Assembly (NCBI RefSeq): GCF_049116555.1
Contig: NZ_JAGDYT010000008.1
Location: 62,001 to 126,000 of the forward strand
Length of the DNA: 64,000 nt
Reading direction: 5' to 3'
Source: Maricaulis maris_C
Lineage (GTDB): Bacteria; Pseudomonadota; Alphaproteobacteria; Caulobacterales; Maricaulaceae
The notes beneath the pieces were generated by a model. That model was not told the DNA's origin, made no database searches, and worked only from the letters and a program-made list of their open reading frames with translations. Below are positions 7,689 to 16,604 of this stretch, piece after piece (position 1 is the stretch's first letter; each line of letters opens with the position of its first letter). The position numbers and the translations under genes were made by a program.

Positions 7689-9425
7689 ATGTCCTCTCCC
7701 CTGATTTCCCGTGACCTGCTCGAGTTCCAGCTTTTTGACTGGCTTCAGATCGACAAGAATGCCGCCGTGGATCGCGACACTGCGTTGGCCATCCTCGATA
7801 TGGCTGGCCGGCTCGCGAGCGACGCGTTTCTGACCCACTACAGAAAGGCAGATGAGCACGAGCCAGTATTGGAGGGTGGCCGTGCGCGTGTTTTGCCCGA
7901 AGTCGCGAGGGCGCTGCATCAGTATGCAGAGCTGGGACTATTCGGTGCCAGTTTTCCGGAAGAGCATGGTGGACTGGGGCTTCCCGGCGCGCTTGCGTCC
8001 GGAATTCAGGCGATTTTTGCGTCTGCCAATGTCGCCACATCCGGCTATGCGTTGCTGACCGCGGCGAACGCCCGGTTGATCAGCGAGTTTGGCTCACCTG
8101 AACAGGTGAATACATTTGCATTGCCCCAGATCGAGGGGCGATGGTTTGGCACAATGTGCCTGTCCGAGCCGCAGGCCGGGTCCAGCCTTGGTGATATCAC
8201 CTCGCGGGCGGTTTTTGATGCGGATGACGGCTTGGGGACACGCTATCGCATCACTGGCAACAAGATGTGGATATCCGGCGGTGATCAGGACATCAGCGAA
8301 AATATCGTCCATCTGGTGTTGGCCAAGGCGGCTGCACCTGGGGTCGATCTGCCGTCCGGCACCCGGGGAATCTCGTTGTTCATCGTGCCCAAGATTCTGC
8401 CGGATGGGTCCAGGAATGATATCGCCATCGCCGGTCTGAATCACAAGATGGGTAACCGGGGCACAACAAACTGCCTTTTGAATTTCGGTGAGCAAGACGG
8501 TGCGGTTGGCTGGCGCGTTGGCGGCGAGGGCGAGGGGCTGGCGCAAATGTTCATGATGATGAATGAGGCGCGGATCGGCGTTGGTATTGGTGCCGCTGCA
8601 CTGGGGTATCGCGGATACAGGCACGCGGTCACTTACGCTAAGGAGCGCAAACAGGGGCGCAGGCTCGGCGAGTCCTCGACCGGAGCGGTTGCGATTATCG
8701 ACCATCCGGACGTTCGCCGGATGTTGCTGCAGCAGAAAAGCTATTCCGAGATAGCGCTCGCTATTTGTCTCTATTGTGCGCATCTTCAGGGACAATCGGA
8801 CGATGAGGCCCGAAGTCTTCTTGGGCTGCTGACCCCTGTCGCGAAAAGCTGGCCATCGGAGTTCTGTTTGGTCGCCAATGATCTGGCAATCCAGGTCCAT
8901 GGTGGTTACGGCTACACGCGAGATTTTGATGTTGAGCAGGTGTGGCGAGACAATCGTCTGAACGCGATCCATGAGGGAACGGCCGGAATCCAGGCCCTTG
9001 ATCTGCTTGGGCGCAAGATCTTGCGGTCTGATGGCGCAGCGTTGCACGGTCTGAAGTCCCGAATAGCCGATACAATCCATCAGGCCAGTACGCGTGATAC
9101 GTTTGTGGACCAGGCGGACCGGCTGGGCAGTTACTGGGAGCAGGTTGAAGCGGTGACGCAACGACTCAGCGAACGTCCCGGGGCCGGCGCCTATAATGAC
9201 GCAACCATGTTTCTCAGGGCGTTTGGTCATGGTGTTGCCGCCTGGTTATGGCTCGATCTCGCTTTGCGTGCTGAGCAGATGCCAGGCGCGGCCGCTTGTG
9301 CCGGATACGCGGAAGTGTTGCGGTACTTCTACGAGAGCGAGCTACCCATTGCTCGTGCGTGGCTCGATGTGGTCGATACCCACGCCTGTGTACACGCGGC
9401 GGCCCCTGCCGCCGTTTTTGATTAG
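7689..9425 (+). CDS. Acyl-CoA dehydrogenase, long DmdC-like form
   Basis: This is a FAD-dependent acyl-CoA dehydrogenase of 578 residues, longer than classical forms and similar in size to the DmdC (methylthiopropanoyl-CoA dehydrogenase) group, which has an extra C-terminal domain. Visible signatures are CLSEPQAGSSLGDI (FAD/substrate region), GNRGTTNCLLNFGE, GGYGYTRDF and the active-site segment HEGTAGIQALDLLGRK that carries the catalytic Glu. I choose the third in-frame ATG (7689) because AAGGAA at 7675-7680 is well spaced for it. ATGs at 7668 and 7683 are possible. It would introduce the alpha-beta double bond in an acyl-CoA made by this cluster. DmdC similarity does not prove a methylthiopropionate role, since the family is broad. 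Confidence 0.9.
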   Translation: MSSPLISRDLLEFQLFDWLQIDKNAAVDRDTALAILDMAGRLASDAFLTHYRKADEHEPVLEGGRARVLPEVARALHQYAELGLFGASFPEEHGGLGLPGALASGIQAIFASANVATSGYALLTAANARLISEFGSPEQVNTFALPQIEGRWFGTMCLSEPQAGSSLGDITSRAVFDADDGLGTRYRITGNKMWISGGDQDISENIVHLVLAKAAAPGVDLPSGTRGISLFIVPKILPDGSRNDIAIAGLNHKMGNRGTTNCLLNFGEQDGAVGWRVGGEGEGLAQMFMMMNEARIGVGIGAAALGYRGYRHAVTYAKERKQGRRLGESSTGAVAIIDHPDVRRMLLQQKSYSEIALAICLYCAHLQGQSDDEARSLLGLLTPVAKSWPSEFCLVANDLAIQVHGGYGYTRDFDVEQVWRDNRLNAIHEGTAGIQALDLLGRKILRSDGAALHGLKSRIADTIHQASTRDTFVDQADRLGSYWEQVEAVTQRLSERPGAGAYNDATMFLRAFGHGVAAWLWLDLALRAEQMPGAAACAGYAEVLRYFYESELPIARAWLDVVDTHACVHAAAPAAVFD

Positions 9426-9472
9426 AGAGCAGTCGAGACCAGTCCGCTTTGGTCTGACAGCACCAGGTCAGG

Positions 9473-10882
9473 TCAGGTCATTTCCGTGCGGATATGTTTG
9501 GCCAGATGTTCGAGCGTGGCCTCGCTGGCGATCCAGTGTTCGCTGAAAAGTCCGTTGCTGCCGAACAGGGCGCTTGCGATTCCCGCATGACCCGCGCTTT
9601 GCCAGGCGCGAGCCAGTTGATCCCGCATCGGGTCATCGACCTCCCAGGACGTGCCGCGGACATACAGGATCCAGCCGGCCAGCGCCTGCAGGAGAGCCGG
9701 GCTGTCACGTCCGGCTTCCTGGTGGACTGACAAGGTGCTGAGCCAGCGTTGCGGAATCTTCTGGGATCCGTCCATCGCAATCTGGACCAGGCGATGGGGA
9801 AGGGCCGGGTTGGCAAAACGCGCGTCCAGCTCGTCGGCATAGTGCGACAGGTTCTGGCCGGGTGCCGGGCTGAAGCTGGTGGCGGCCTCTTCGCGCATCA
9901 GGCGTCGGGCCAGAGGCCCCACTTGCGGGTCTGCGATCGCCTCGGAAACGAGGCTCAGGCCTTTTGCCAGGCCGAGATAGGCGAGGGCGGAATGGGCTCC
10001 GTTGAGCATTCGCAGTTTGGCGGTTTCATAGGGCGCGACATCGCTGACCAGCTCGGCGCCATGCTGCTCCCATCCCGGCCGGGACCCGACGAAGTCATCC
10101 TCGATGATCCATTGACTGAAGGGTTCGGTGAAGACCGCGCCCGAATCCTCGAGGCCGAACGTCTCGCTCAGCATCCTGCGGTCGGCGTCCGTGGTTGCCG
10201 GCACGATCCTGTCGACCATGGATGACGGGAAGCGGCAAGTGCGTCGCGCCCAGTCGGCGAGTGATGGGTCATACTGTTCCAGGAAGTCGTTGAGCGAACG
10301 GGCGAGGCTCTTGCCATTGTCCGCCATGTTGTCGCAACTCAGCAGGGTGAGGCCGCCAGCGGATGCCTGCCGTCGCCTGTGCAGGCCGGCGGCAAGAAAG
10401 CCAAAAATCGTGGTGGGCCCCGAATGAGCGAGGTCGGCCGCGATCGCCGGCGCATTCATGTCGAGCCCACCGCCAGCGGATTGGTGGTATCCTTTCTCGG
10501 TCACAGTCAGCGTGACAATCCGCGTTGCCGTTGAGGCGAGGGCCCCGATGATGGCCGCGGGGTCTTCCGGCGCGACCAGGACGTCGGCGATCGCGCCAAT
10601 CACACGAACTTCCGGGCGGGCCTCACTTTTCGTGGTGACCGTGTACAGCCCGTCCTGGGGATTGAGCTGATCGCGGACAGAGGGGCTGCGCAGGGAAACG
10701 CCCATGATGCGCCAGTTGCGCTCTCCCGCATTCATCGCCGCATCGGTGTAAACCGCCTGATGGGCGCGGTGGAATGCACCAACGCCCAGATGAACGATGC
10801 CGCAAGCGTGTTGCGACGGGATATAGGCGGGACGACGCGCCTGGGCCGGCAGGCGGTCGAGTGCGGAAAGGTTGAGCTTCAT
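9473..10882 (-). CDS. Mannitol-dehydrogenase-family hexuronate reductase (tagaturonate/fructuronate reductase)
   Basis: This 469-residue NAD-dependent oxidoreductase belongs to the polyol/mannitol dehydrogenase family that includes fructuronate reductase (UxuB) and tagaturonate reductase (UxaB). It shows GIVHLGVGAFHRAHQAVYTD at the N-terminus, the LTVTEKGY strand and the catalytic-lysine helix (KLRMLNGAHSALAYLG). The window contains altronate dehydratase (UxaA) but no mannonate dehydratase, so I infer the physiological reaction is tagaturonate to altronate even though the sequence looks UxuB-like. The gene is divergent from the TonB receptor at 11226. An operator copy lies only eight bases upstream of its start, where repressor would also cover the leader. 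No good Shine-Dalgarno is seen between operator and ATG. Confidence 0.85.
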   Translation of the reverse strand: MKLNLSALDRLPAQARRPAYIPSQHACGIVHLGVGAFHRAHQAVYTDAAMNAGERNWRIMGVSLRSPSVRDQLNPQDGLYTVTTKSEARPEVRVIGAIADVLVAPEDPAAIIGALASTATRIVTLTVTEKGYHQSAGGGLDMNAPAIAADLAHSGPTTIFGFLAAGLHRRRQASAGGLTLLSCDNMADNGKSLARSLNDFLEQYDPSLADWARRTCRFPSSMVDRIVPATTDADRRMLSETFGLEDSGAVFTEPFSQWIIEDDFVGSRPGWEQHGAELVSDVAPYETAKLRMLNGAHSALAYLGLAKGLSLVSEAIADPQVGPLARRLMREEAATSFSPAPGQNLSHYADELDARFANPALPHRLVQIAMDGSQKIPQRWLSTLSVHQEAGRDSPALLQALAGWILYVRGTSWEVDDPMRDQLARAWQSAGHAGIASALFGSNGLFSEHWIASEATLEHLAKHIRTEMT

Positions 10883-10889
10883 TGATATA

Positions 10890-10903
10890 TGACACCGGTT
10901 ACC
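10890..10903 (-). promoter_or_regulatory. LacI-type operator copy 1 (uronate regulon)
   Basis: TGACACCGGTTACC lies immediately upstream of the hexuronate reductase start. It matches the same 14-bp near-palindrome (ideal form TGACACCGGTGTCA) at five other promoters of this locus. The central ACCGGT is invariant. A LacI-family regulator encoded at 19344 is the likely binder. Confidence 0.75.
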
Positions 10904-11037
10904 TTCATCCAGAATAGCCGATATCCCCGGGCTCGCAATGGGTCCGGATCCGGCATGACAGCTTGCGTGTCAGTCGATGGGAACGCGCAGGCGGCAGCCA
11001 TTGCTGCGCCGCAGCAAGGAAAGTTTGAAAAACAAAT

Positions 11038-11051
11038 TGCCACCGGTGTCA
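11038..11051 (+). promoter_or_regulatory. LacI-type operator copy 2, distal site of the receptor promoter
   Basis: TGCCACCGGTGTCA differs from the ideal palindrome TGACACCGGTGTCA at one position. It lies 188 bases before the receptor start in the 343-bp divergent intergenic region (10883-11225) and exactly 100 bp upstream of copy 3. Confidence 0.7.
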
Positions 11052-11137
11052 TTGTTGTGCAGCATGGTCTCGATCCAAACTGGTCCGGCCGCGTTCAGTT
11101 TCAGCGTCGTTTGAAACTGGATCGGTCGAGACAAAAA

Positions 11138-11151
11138 TGCTACCGGTGTCA
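11138..11151 (+). promoter_or_regulatory. LacI-type operator copy 3, proximal site of the receptor promoter
   Basis: TGCTACCGGTGTCA differs from the ideal palindrome at two positions and lies 74 bases before the receptor ATG. Apart from copies 1-3, I see no other feature in the 10883-11225 intergenic region. Confidence 0.7.
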
Positions 11152-11225
11152 TAGCGAGTCGCCTGGCACTGCTTCGGGGTCGAGATATCACACGCGGACC
11201 GGAAACCGGCCGCTGCGGGGAGGAA

Positions 11226-13985
11226 ATGATGAGACGTTCAAATATGCCAACAGGCAAGCTGCGCCTTCTGGCCGGCTGTGCCACTGCCAGCCTCGTGTTG
11301 GGAGCCACTCTGGGCTCGGCCGCTCAGGCACAAGAGAGCGACGTGATTGTCGTGCAGGGTTTCAGAAGCAGTTTGGCGCAGGCGCTCGATGTGAAGCGCG
11401 ATTCAAACGGGGTTGTCGATGCGATTGTGGCAGAGGATATCGCCGCATTTCCCGACCTGAACCTCGCCGAGTCAATTCAGCGCATCCCGGGCATCTCGAT
11501 CAATCGTGTGGCTGGTGAGGGGCGCCAGATCACGGTTCGCGGTCTCGGTGCCGATTTCACCCGTGTCCGCATCAACGGTATGGAAGCGCTGTCCACGACT
11601 GGCGGTTCTGATGCTTCGGGCGGGTCAAACCGCGGCCGTGGTTTCGACTTCAATACATTCGCGTCGGACCTCTTCAACCAGATCCGCGTCACCAAGACGA
11701 CCTCGGCTTCCATGGATGAGGGCTCGCTGGGTGCAACTGTTGATCTGCGCACAGCCCGGCCGTTCGACTATGGCGAGGGTCTGACCGCAGCCTTCTCAGG
11801 CCAGATCGGCTATAATAGCCTGTCCGAGGAAGCCAGTCCCCGTCTGGCCGGCCTTATGTCCTGGGTCAATCCGGACGAGACGTTTGGCGCAAACCTGTCA
11901 GTCGCGTTCTCGGACCGCACGATTATCGAGGAAGGTTTCTCGACCGTCCGCTGGCAGGATGGGAATTTCCGGTCCGTGAACGGTGCCGCCTGCCCGGCCG
12001 GTCCGGATTGTGCGAGCATCGATACCAACTCCCGGGTCTATCACCCACGCATTCCGCGCTATGGTCGCCTGACCAATGAGCAGGAGCGCCTGGGGATTAC
12101 GGGGGGTCTGCAATTCCGCCCGAGCGAACGCACCACGGTATCGCTGGATGCGTTGTACTCCAGCTTCGACGCCACCCGGACAGAAAACTTCCTGGAAGTG
12201 TTCTTCCGCAGCCAGGAGGGTCAGATCGATGTCAATTCTGTGACCCTCAACAGCGGCTTGAACATCATGGACTCGGGTACGTTCGACATCAGCGCCAATT
12301 CAAATGGCACCCACCCGATCCGCTCGGAAGGCCGGTATGACGAGCTGTCGACGGAATTCACCCAGTTCACCCTGAATGTGGATCATGACTTCTCTGATCG
12401 CCTGCGCGGCAACTTCCTCGCCGGAACGGTGACCTCTGATTTCGATAATCCAATCCAGACAACCATCCTGTTTGATGCTGTCGGTGATGTGACGGGCTAC
12501 TCCTACGATTTCCGCAACAACATCAATACGCCTGCGATTGATTTCGGGTCTCTCGACGTGACGGATCCGAGCCAGTTTGCCTTCACCGAAATCCGGGATC
12601 GGCCTCAGTCGGTCAGCAACAGCTTCGACACCTTCTCGGCCAGCCTCGAGTTTGATGCGGATGAAACCTGGACCCTGTCCGGTGGGATCAATTTCAAACA
12701 GTATGACTTTGAAAGCCGTGAAGCGCGCCGCGAAAGCACCAACGGATCTATCGTCTGTGCTCTCCCGGGTGTCTCCTGCCCGGCCGGGGCAACCGGTCTG
12801 CCGATTACGGCCGGCCTGTTCACGACCCTGACGGGTTTCGGTAATGATCTCGGCATGCCAACCGGCAACGACACCGCTTGGATTGTTCCAAACATTCAGG
12901 CGGCTGCAGCGGCGGCCGGTATTTACAACATCCCCGGAACGGTTCGGTCCGGCAATCAGCGGGCAGTGAGCGAGGAAGACCTCGGGGCGTTCTTCCAGGC
13001 TGACTTCAATACGCAACTCGGCGATATTCCGGTTCGTGGTGATGTCGGTGTCCGCTATGTCGAAACGACAACGACTGCGACGGGCCTGGTCAGCGGTACG
13101 GAAGTCACGGTCGAGCGCAGCTATGAAGACACTCTGCCGTCTCTCAACCTGACTTTCGAGATGACCGAAGATTTCCTGATCCGCTTTGGTGTTGCCAAGG
13201 TGATGGCGCGTCCTTCACTGGGCAATCTCACACCCGGTGGCTCGCTGGACAGCTTCAACGGACCTCCCTTCCGCTACAATGCCGGTAATCCGGGTCTCGA
13301 TCCCTATCGGGCGACCACCTATGACGCGTCGTTCGAATGGTATTTCGACAATGAAGCCCTCTTCGCTGTCAGCCTCTTCTACAAGGATGTGTCCAGCTTC
13401 TTCACCTCCTCCCAGTCGGTTGAGGTTGCGTTCAGCCAGTCCGGTCTGCCGGCCAATCTTCCGCCGGCCTCGAGCCCGCTGTTCAATCTGATCCAGGCTG
13501 GCGGTGATCCGCTTGTCGAAATCAGCCAGGTCTCAAACGGGGGCAGTGCCTCGGTGCAGGGCTTTGAAGTGGCCTACCAACAGCCCTTCACCTTCCTGCC
13601 GGAGCCGTTCCACAATTTCGGCTTCCAGGGCAACTACACCTATGTCGACAGTGACGAGATCATCGGCTTCTCGCCGAACGCCTACAACGCCACTCTCTAC
13701 TATGAGAATGAGCGGCTCTCGGCGCGGATCTCCTCAGCCTATCGTGATGCCTATGTCACGCGACGGGCGAGCTCGAGCACGGGCCGTGACGAACGCGGCG
13801 TCGACTCCAGCTTCAACCTCGATTTCGCCTCGTCCTACATGGTCAATGACATGATCGACCTGACCTTTGAGGCGATCAATCTGACCGATGAGTTCGAGCA
13901 ACAGATCTTCGATGCGGGCAATCTGCCCAACGTCTATCATCACACGGGTACCGAATTCCTGTTCGGAATTCGCGCCACTTTCTAG
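11226..13985 (+). CDS. TonB-dependent receptor, Xanthomonas/Caulobacter class (uronate/pectin oligomer uptake)
   Basis: This 919-residue outer-membrane receptor has an N-terminal signal peptide (hydrophobic stretch ending in AAQAQ, about residues 15-36), a TonB box (DVIVVQG), a plug domain with DLNLAESIQRIPGISINR and RGLGADFTRVRINGMEA, and a long beta-barrel ending in FLFGIRATF. The wording of the plug is that of the large carbohydrate-type receptors common in Caulobacter and Xanthomonas. GGGGAGGAA directly precedes ATG 11226. The adjacent ATG at 11229 is better spaced, so either may be used. Two operator copies precede it and a strong terminator follows, so it is probably a single-gene unit controlled by the local LacI protein. 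The inferred cargo is pectin-derived oligogalacturonide. Confidence 0.93.
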   Translation: MMRRSNMPTGKLRLLAGCATASLVLGATLGSAAQAQESDVIVVQGFRSSLAQALDVKRDSNGVVDAIVAEDIAAFPDLNLAESIQRIPGISINRVAGEGRQITVRGLGADFTRVRINGMEALSTTGGSDASGGSNRGRGFDFNTFASDLFNQIRVTKTTSASMDEGSLGATVDLRTARPFDYGEGLTAAFSGQIGYNSLSEEASPRLAGLMSWVNPDETFGANLSVAFSDRTIIEEGFSTVRWQDGNFRSVNGAACPAGPDCASIDTNSRVYHPRIPRYGRLTNEQERLGITGGLQFRPSERTTVSLDALYSSFDATRTENFLEVFFRSQEGQIDVNSVTLNSGLNIMDSGTFDISANSNGTHPIRSEGRYDELSTEFTQFTLNVDHDFSDRLRGNFLAGTVTSDFDNPIQTTILFDAVGDVTGYSYDFRNNINTPAIDFGSLDVTDPSQFAFTEIRDRPQSVSNSFDTFSASLEFDADETWTLSGGINFKQYDFESREARRESTNGSIVCALPGVSCPAGATGLPITAGLFTTLTGFGNDLGMPTGNDTAWIVPNIQAAAAAAGIYNIPGTVRSGNQRAVSEEDLGAFFQADFNTQLGDIPVRGDVGVRYVETTTTATGLVSGTEVTVERSYEDTLPSLNLTFEMTEDFLIRFGVAKVMARPSLGNLTPGGSLDSFNGPPFRYNAGNPGLDPYRATTYDASFEWYFDNEALFAVSLFYKDVSSFFTSSQSVEVAFSQSGLPANLPPASSPLFNLIQAGGDPLVEISQVSNGGSASVQGFEVAYQQPFTFLPEPFHNFGFQGNYTYVDSDEIIGFSPNAYNATLYYENERLSARISSAYRDAYVTRRASSSTGRDERGVDSSFNLDFASSYMVNDMIDLTFEAINLTDEFEQQIFDAGNLPNVYHHTGTEFLFGIRATF

Positions 13986-14012
13986 TCGGCGGGACTATCC
14001 GGAACTCAAAAT

Positions 14013-14050
14013 GGCCCGGCGCAGTTTCGACTGCGCCGGGCCGTATTGTT
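14013..14050 (+). terminator. Rho-independent terminator after the pectin receptor
   Basis: A perfect 12-bp stem, GGCCCGGCGCAG / CTGCGCCGGGCC, closes a six-base loop (TTTCGA) and is followed by the T-rich stretch GTATTGTTT. It begins 27 bases after the receptor stop and ends just before the esterase ribosome-binding site. Confidence 0.85.
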
Positions 14051-14066
14051 TGCGGCGGAGGTCGGC

Positions 14067-15041
14067 ATGAAGACATGGTTGTCCTGGACGCTGGGCGCGA
14101 TCTCGGTGGTGTGTGGGGGTTGGACCGCAGAGGCCCAACATCGCAATCCGGATGCCCAGATCGTCATCTGGGGGCATCTTGGCGCGCCAGGCACGGCGGA
14201 AATCGAATCCCGCCTTGAAGAGGTGATCACGGAGCGGTCCGGGGAGCCCGACCGAATTCGCGATCGTTATGCCGTCGGGATCACGCAGCCCCGGCTGCTT
14301 GTTTTCCAGCCGGAACGGCCGAACGGCGCAGCCCTGCTCTTGCTGCCCGGGGGCGGCTATCAGCGCGTGGTGATCGACAAGGAAGGCATCGAGAGTGCGG
14401 AGCGCTTCAATCAGGCGGGCGTGACCGTGTTTGTTCTGCTCTACCGCCTGCCTGATGAAGGTCATGAGCAGGGGCAGAATGTTCCCTTGCAGGATGCCCA
14501 GCGAGCGCTGCGCCTGATCCGGTCCGGCGCCGTGGATGCGACCGTCGATCCGGCGAGGGTTGGCGTCATCGGATTCTCGGCCGGCGGCCATCTGGCGGGG
14601 TCGCTGGCGACCCGCTTCGATGCCGGCGTCTACGATCAGCGCGACACCGTGGATGACGTCCCGGCCCGCCCGGACTTTGCCGTGCTGGTCTATCCGGTCA
14701 GCCGGATGAGTGGACCGGCTGTCCATACAGGATCAAGGAACCGGCTGATCGGCGAGCATCCGGATCCCGCGACGGTGGCGACCCACGACCTCGTTTCAGC
14801 AGCGAGGTCCGACGCGCCGCCCCTTTTCCTGCTCCATGCCGCCGACGATTTGGCGGTGCCGGTCGAGAACTCGCTGGACCTGTTCAGGGCCAATCGCGCA
14901 CGTGGGGTGCCCGTCGAGATGCATGTTTTTGCTGAGGGCGGACACGGCTTTGGCATCCGTTTCGCTGAAGGCCTGCCAGTCGGCGACTGGCCGGACCTGG
15001 TGCTCGCCTGGATGGAGCGTGGCGGTTTTCTGGCTGACTAG
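14067..15041 (+). CDS. Secreted alpha/beta hydrolase, acetyl-esterase-like
   Basis: This 324-residue alpha/beta hydrolase of the BD-FAE/xylan-esterase-like group has an N-terminal signal peptide (hydrophobic residues 3-22, cleavage near AEA-Q). Motifs in order are the oxyanion LLPGGGYQRVV, the nucleophile elbow GFSAGGHLAGS, an acidic segment HAADDLAVPVENS and the histidine in EGGHGFG. The ATG at 14067 follows GCGGAGG. The frame is open back to a TTG at 14046 that falls in the terminator tail. Set in a pectin locus it probably removes acetyl groups from pectin or other plant/algal polymers in the periplasm. It converges with the carboxylesterase gene with a three-base gap. Confidence 0.8.
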   Translation: MKTWLSWTLGAISVVCGGWTAEAQHRNPDAQIVIWGHLGAPGTAEIESRLEEVITERSGEPDRIRDRYAVGITQPRLLVFQPERPNGAALLLLPGGGYQRVVIDKEGIESAERFNQAGVTVFVLLYRLPDEGHEQGQNVPLQDAQRALRLIRSGAVDATVDPARVGVIGFSAGGHLAGSLATRFDAGVYDQRDTVDDVPARPDFAVLVYPVSRMSGPAVHTGSRNRLIGEHPDPATVATHDLVSAARSDAPPLFLLHAADDLAVPVENSLDLFRANRARGVPVEMHVFAEGGHGFGIRFAEGLPVGDWPDLVLAWMERGGFLAD

Positions 15042-15044
15042 CCG

Positions 15045-16604
15045 TCAGGTTCCCGGCTGGACATAGGGCACGCTGGCGAACAATTCCCGTTCAGCGCCTC
15101 GCGGGTCGTTTTCCATCCGGGGCGGCCAATCGAAGATCATCGTCTCCCGATCCGGCAATGTGTAGCGCGGCCAGTCGGGCAGAGCCGCATGTTGGGGTGA
15201 GCCGGTGCGGGCGAGCGCGATCAGGGATTCGCTCATCAAGGCGGCCATGTTGCGGGCCGTCTCGCCATCGCCGGGCAGGGCGCCCTCGACGGCCGTGTTG
15301 TCGAAGACAAGAGGGATATCAAAGGTGTGCGGCGCATGCGGGTTGCCGAAATCGAGCTGATAGACCCAGGTCGGTGAATCGGCTTTCGCGCGCTCCTCGG
15401 CCTCGATTATGGCGCCGCGCCAGGACCTCGCGGCGGTCGTCGCGGCATAGAAGACCGCCTCTGGCGAGCGCTCCGGATAGAGCGCTCGGTAGCGGGCAAT
15501 CACTGTTTCCGGCCGGATATCGACCCGCATGTTCGGGATCAGGAGCTCCGGCAGATCCGCCCAGTCGAGATTTTCGAATTGGGGACCGCGCAGGAAGGCA
15601 CGGGTCTCGTCATGGGTATTGCCGATGATCATCGGGATGTGGCGCGATTGCGGTGCCACATCCGGATAGAAAGGGTGCCGCGGCAGCACAACGTCATCCT
15701 TCACCGGGCCGAAATAGACACGGCCATAGGGCAGTACCGGATCGTCGGCGCCAAGCGCCTCAACCAGTAGCTCCATCGGCATGTCGAGCAGCTGCGACCC
15801 ACGTGAGTCATCCAGTCCGAGCGCGGCGAGATAGGCCCGTGCGCGCGCTGTTGCATTGCCCGGCCCGGACGCCGTCACCTGCTGGCCGCTCATGGTGGCC
15901 GCGCTGTGGAAAAGACCATCCGCAACCGGTGTTGCCATCAGGCTGGCGATCTTGGCGCCGCCGCCGGATTGGCCGAACACCATGACGCGATTTGGGTCAC
16001 CGCCGAACCGGGCCGCATTGTCGCGGACCCATTCCAGCGCCAGGACGAGGTCCAGCTGGCCGGCATTGCCTGAGGCAGCAAAGTCCGACCCGAGCAGGCG
16101 TTGGAGATAGAGATAGCCAAAGGCGTTGAGGCGATGATTGACCGTGATGACGACGACATCGCCGCGCTGGCAAAGTCGCGTGCCGTCATAGAGCGGCGAG
16201 GAGCCGGACCCGGCCGCATAGGCGCCGCCATGGAAATAGACCATGACCGGCCGCGCCGCGTCGCTTTCAAGTCCGGGGGTCCAGACATTGAGGAAGAGAC
16301 AGTCTTCCGACTGGTTTTCTTCAGTGCCACGCTGGGGAGAGGCGGCTGCGTACTCCGTCGCGTCGCGGGTTTCGGTCCACCCGGCCGGTCGAACCGGCGG
16401 GCGAAAGCGCCTCGGGGCCGTATCGGCGCCGTAGCGGATGCCGAGAAAGCGGTGAATATTGTCCTCGATGGTGCCGCGCACTGGCCCGTTCGAGGTTGTG
16501 ACAACGGGGTCGCCGCGCTGAGCGCGTCCGGCCCCGGTCGCGCCCAGGCCTCCGGCACTGCCCGCGGCGAGAAGAAGCGTACGTCGGTTGAGGGAAAGGG
16601 TCAT
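15045..16604 (-). CDS. Type B carboxylesterase with Tat-like signal
   Basis: This 519-residue carboxylesterase-B/cholinesterase-family protein starts with a twin-arginine-type signal (NRRTLLLAAG), so it is probably exported folded. It has the family's SEDCLFLNVWTP segment, the oxyanion loop YFHGGAY, the nucleophile elbow FGQSGGGAK and a C-terminal catalytic-histidine region near PHAPHTFDIPLVF. Its ATG overlaps the stop of kdgK by four bases, so uxaA-kdgK-esterase is one transcript read leftward. Co-transcription with uronate genes suggests it removes methyl or acyl esters from pectic fragments. Family members have very varied substrates, so the exact bond is inferred. Confidence 0.86.
   Translation of the reverse strand: MTLSLNRRTLLLAAGSAGGLGATGAGRAQRGDPVVTTSNGPVRGTIEDNIHRFLGIRYGADTAPRRFRPPVRPAGWTETRDATEYAAASPQRGTEENQSEDCLFLNVWTPGLESDAARPVMVYFHGGAYAAGSGSSPLYDGTRLCQRGDVVVITVNHRLNAFGYLYLQRLLGSDFAASGNAGQLDLVLALEWVRDNAARFGGDPNRVMVFGQSGGGAKIASLMATPVADGLFHSAATMSGQQVTASGPGNATARARAYLAALGLDDSRGSQLLDMPMELLVEALGADDPVLPYGRVYFGPVKDDVVLPRHPFYPDVAPQSRHIPMIIGNTHDETRAFLRGPQFENLDWADLPELLIPNMRVDIRPETVIARYRALYPERSPEAVFYAATTAARSWRGAIIEAEERAKADSPTWVYQLDFGNPHAPHTFDIPLVFDNTAVEGALPGDGETARNMAALMSESLIALARTGSPQHAALPDWPRYTLPDRETMIFDWPPRMENDPRGAERELFASVPYVQPGT

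Noticed and set aside
6652..8040. Long minus-strand frame of 462 codons opposite the HSL hydrolase and acyl-CoA dehydrogenase
   Set aside because: It is antisense to two well-supported genes and its peptide is rich in Arg, His and Pro with no recognisable fold. High GC content commonly opens such frames.
8094..9230. Minus-strand frame of 378 codons opposite the acyl-CoA dehydrogenase
   Set aside because: The + strand carries clear FAD and active-site motifs here, and this peptide has no domain-like features.
9460..9480. Short direct repeat CAGGTCAGGTCAGGTCA at the end of the reductase gene
   Set aside because: Three units of six bases overlapping a stop codon are too little to call a repeat element.
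15927..15944. AACCGGTGTTGCC inside the carboxylesterase gene as an operator
   Set aside because: It matches only partly and lies deep in coding sequence, away from any promoter.
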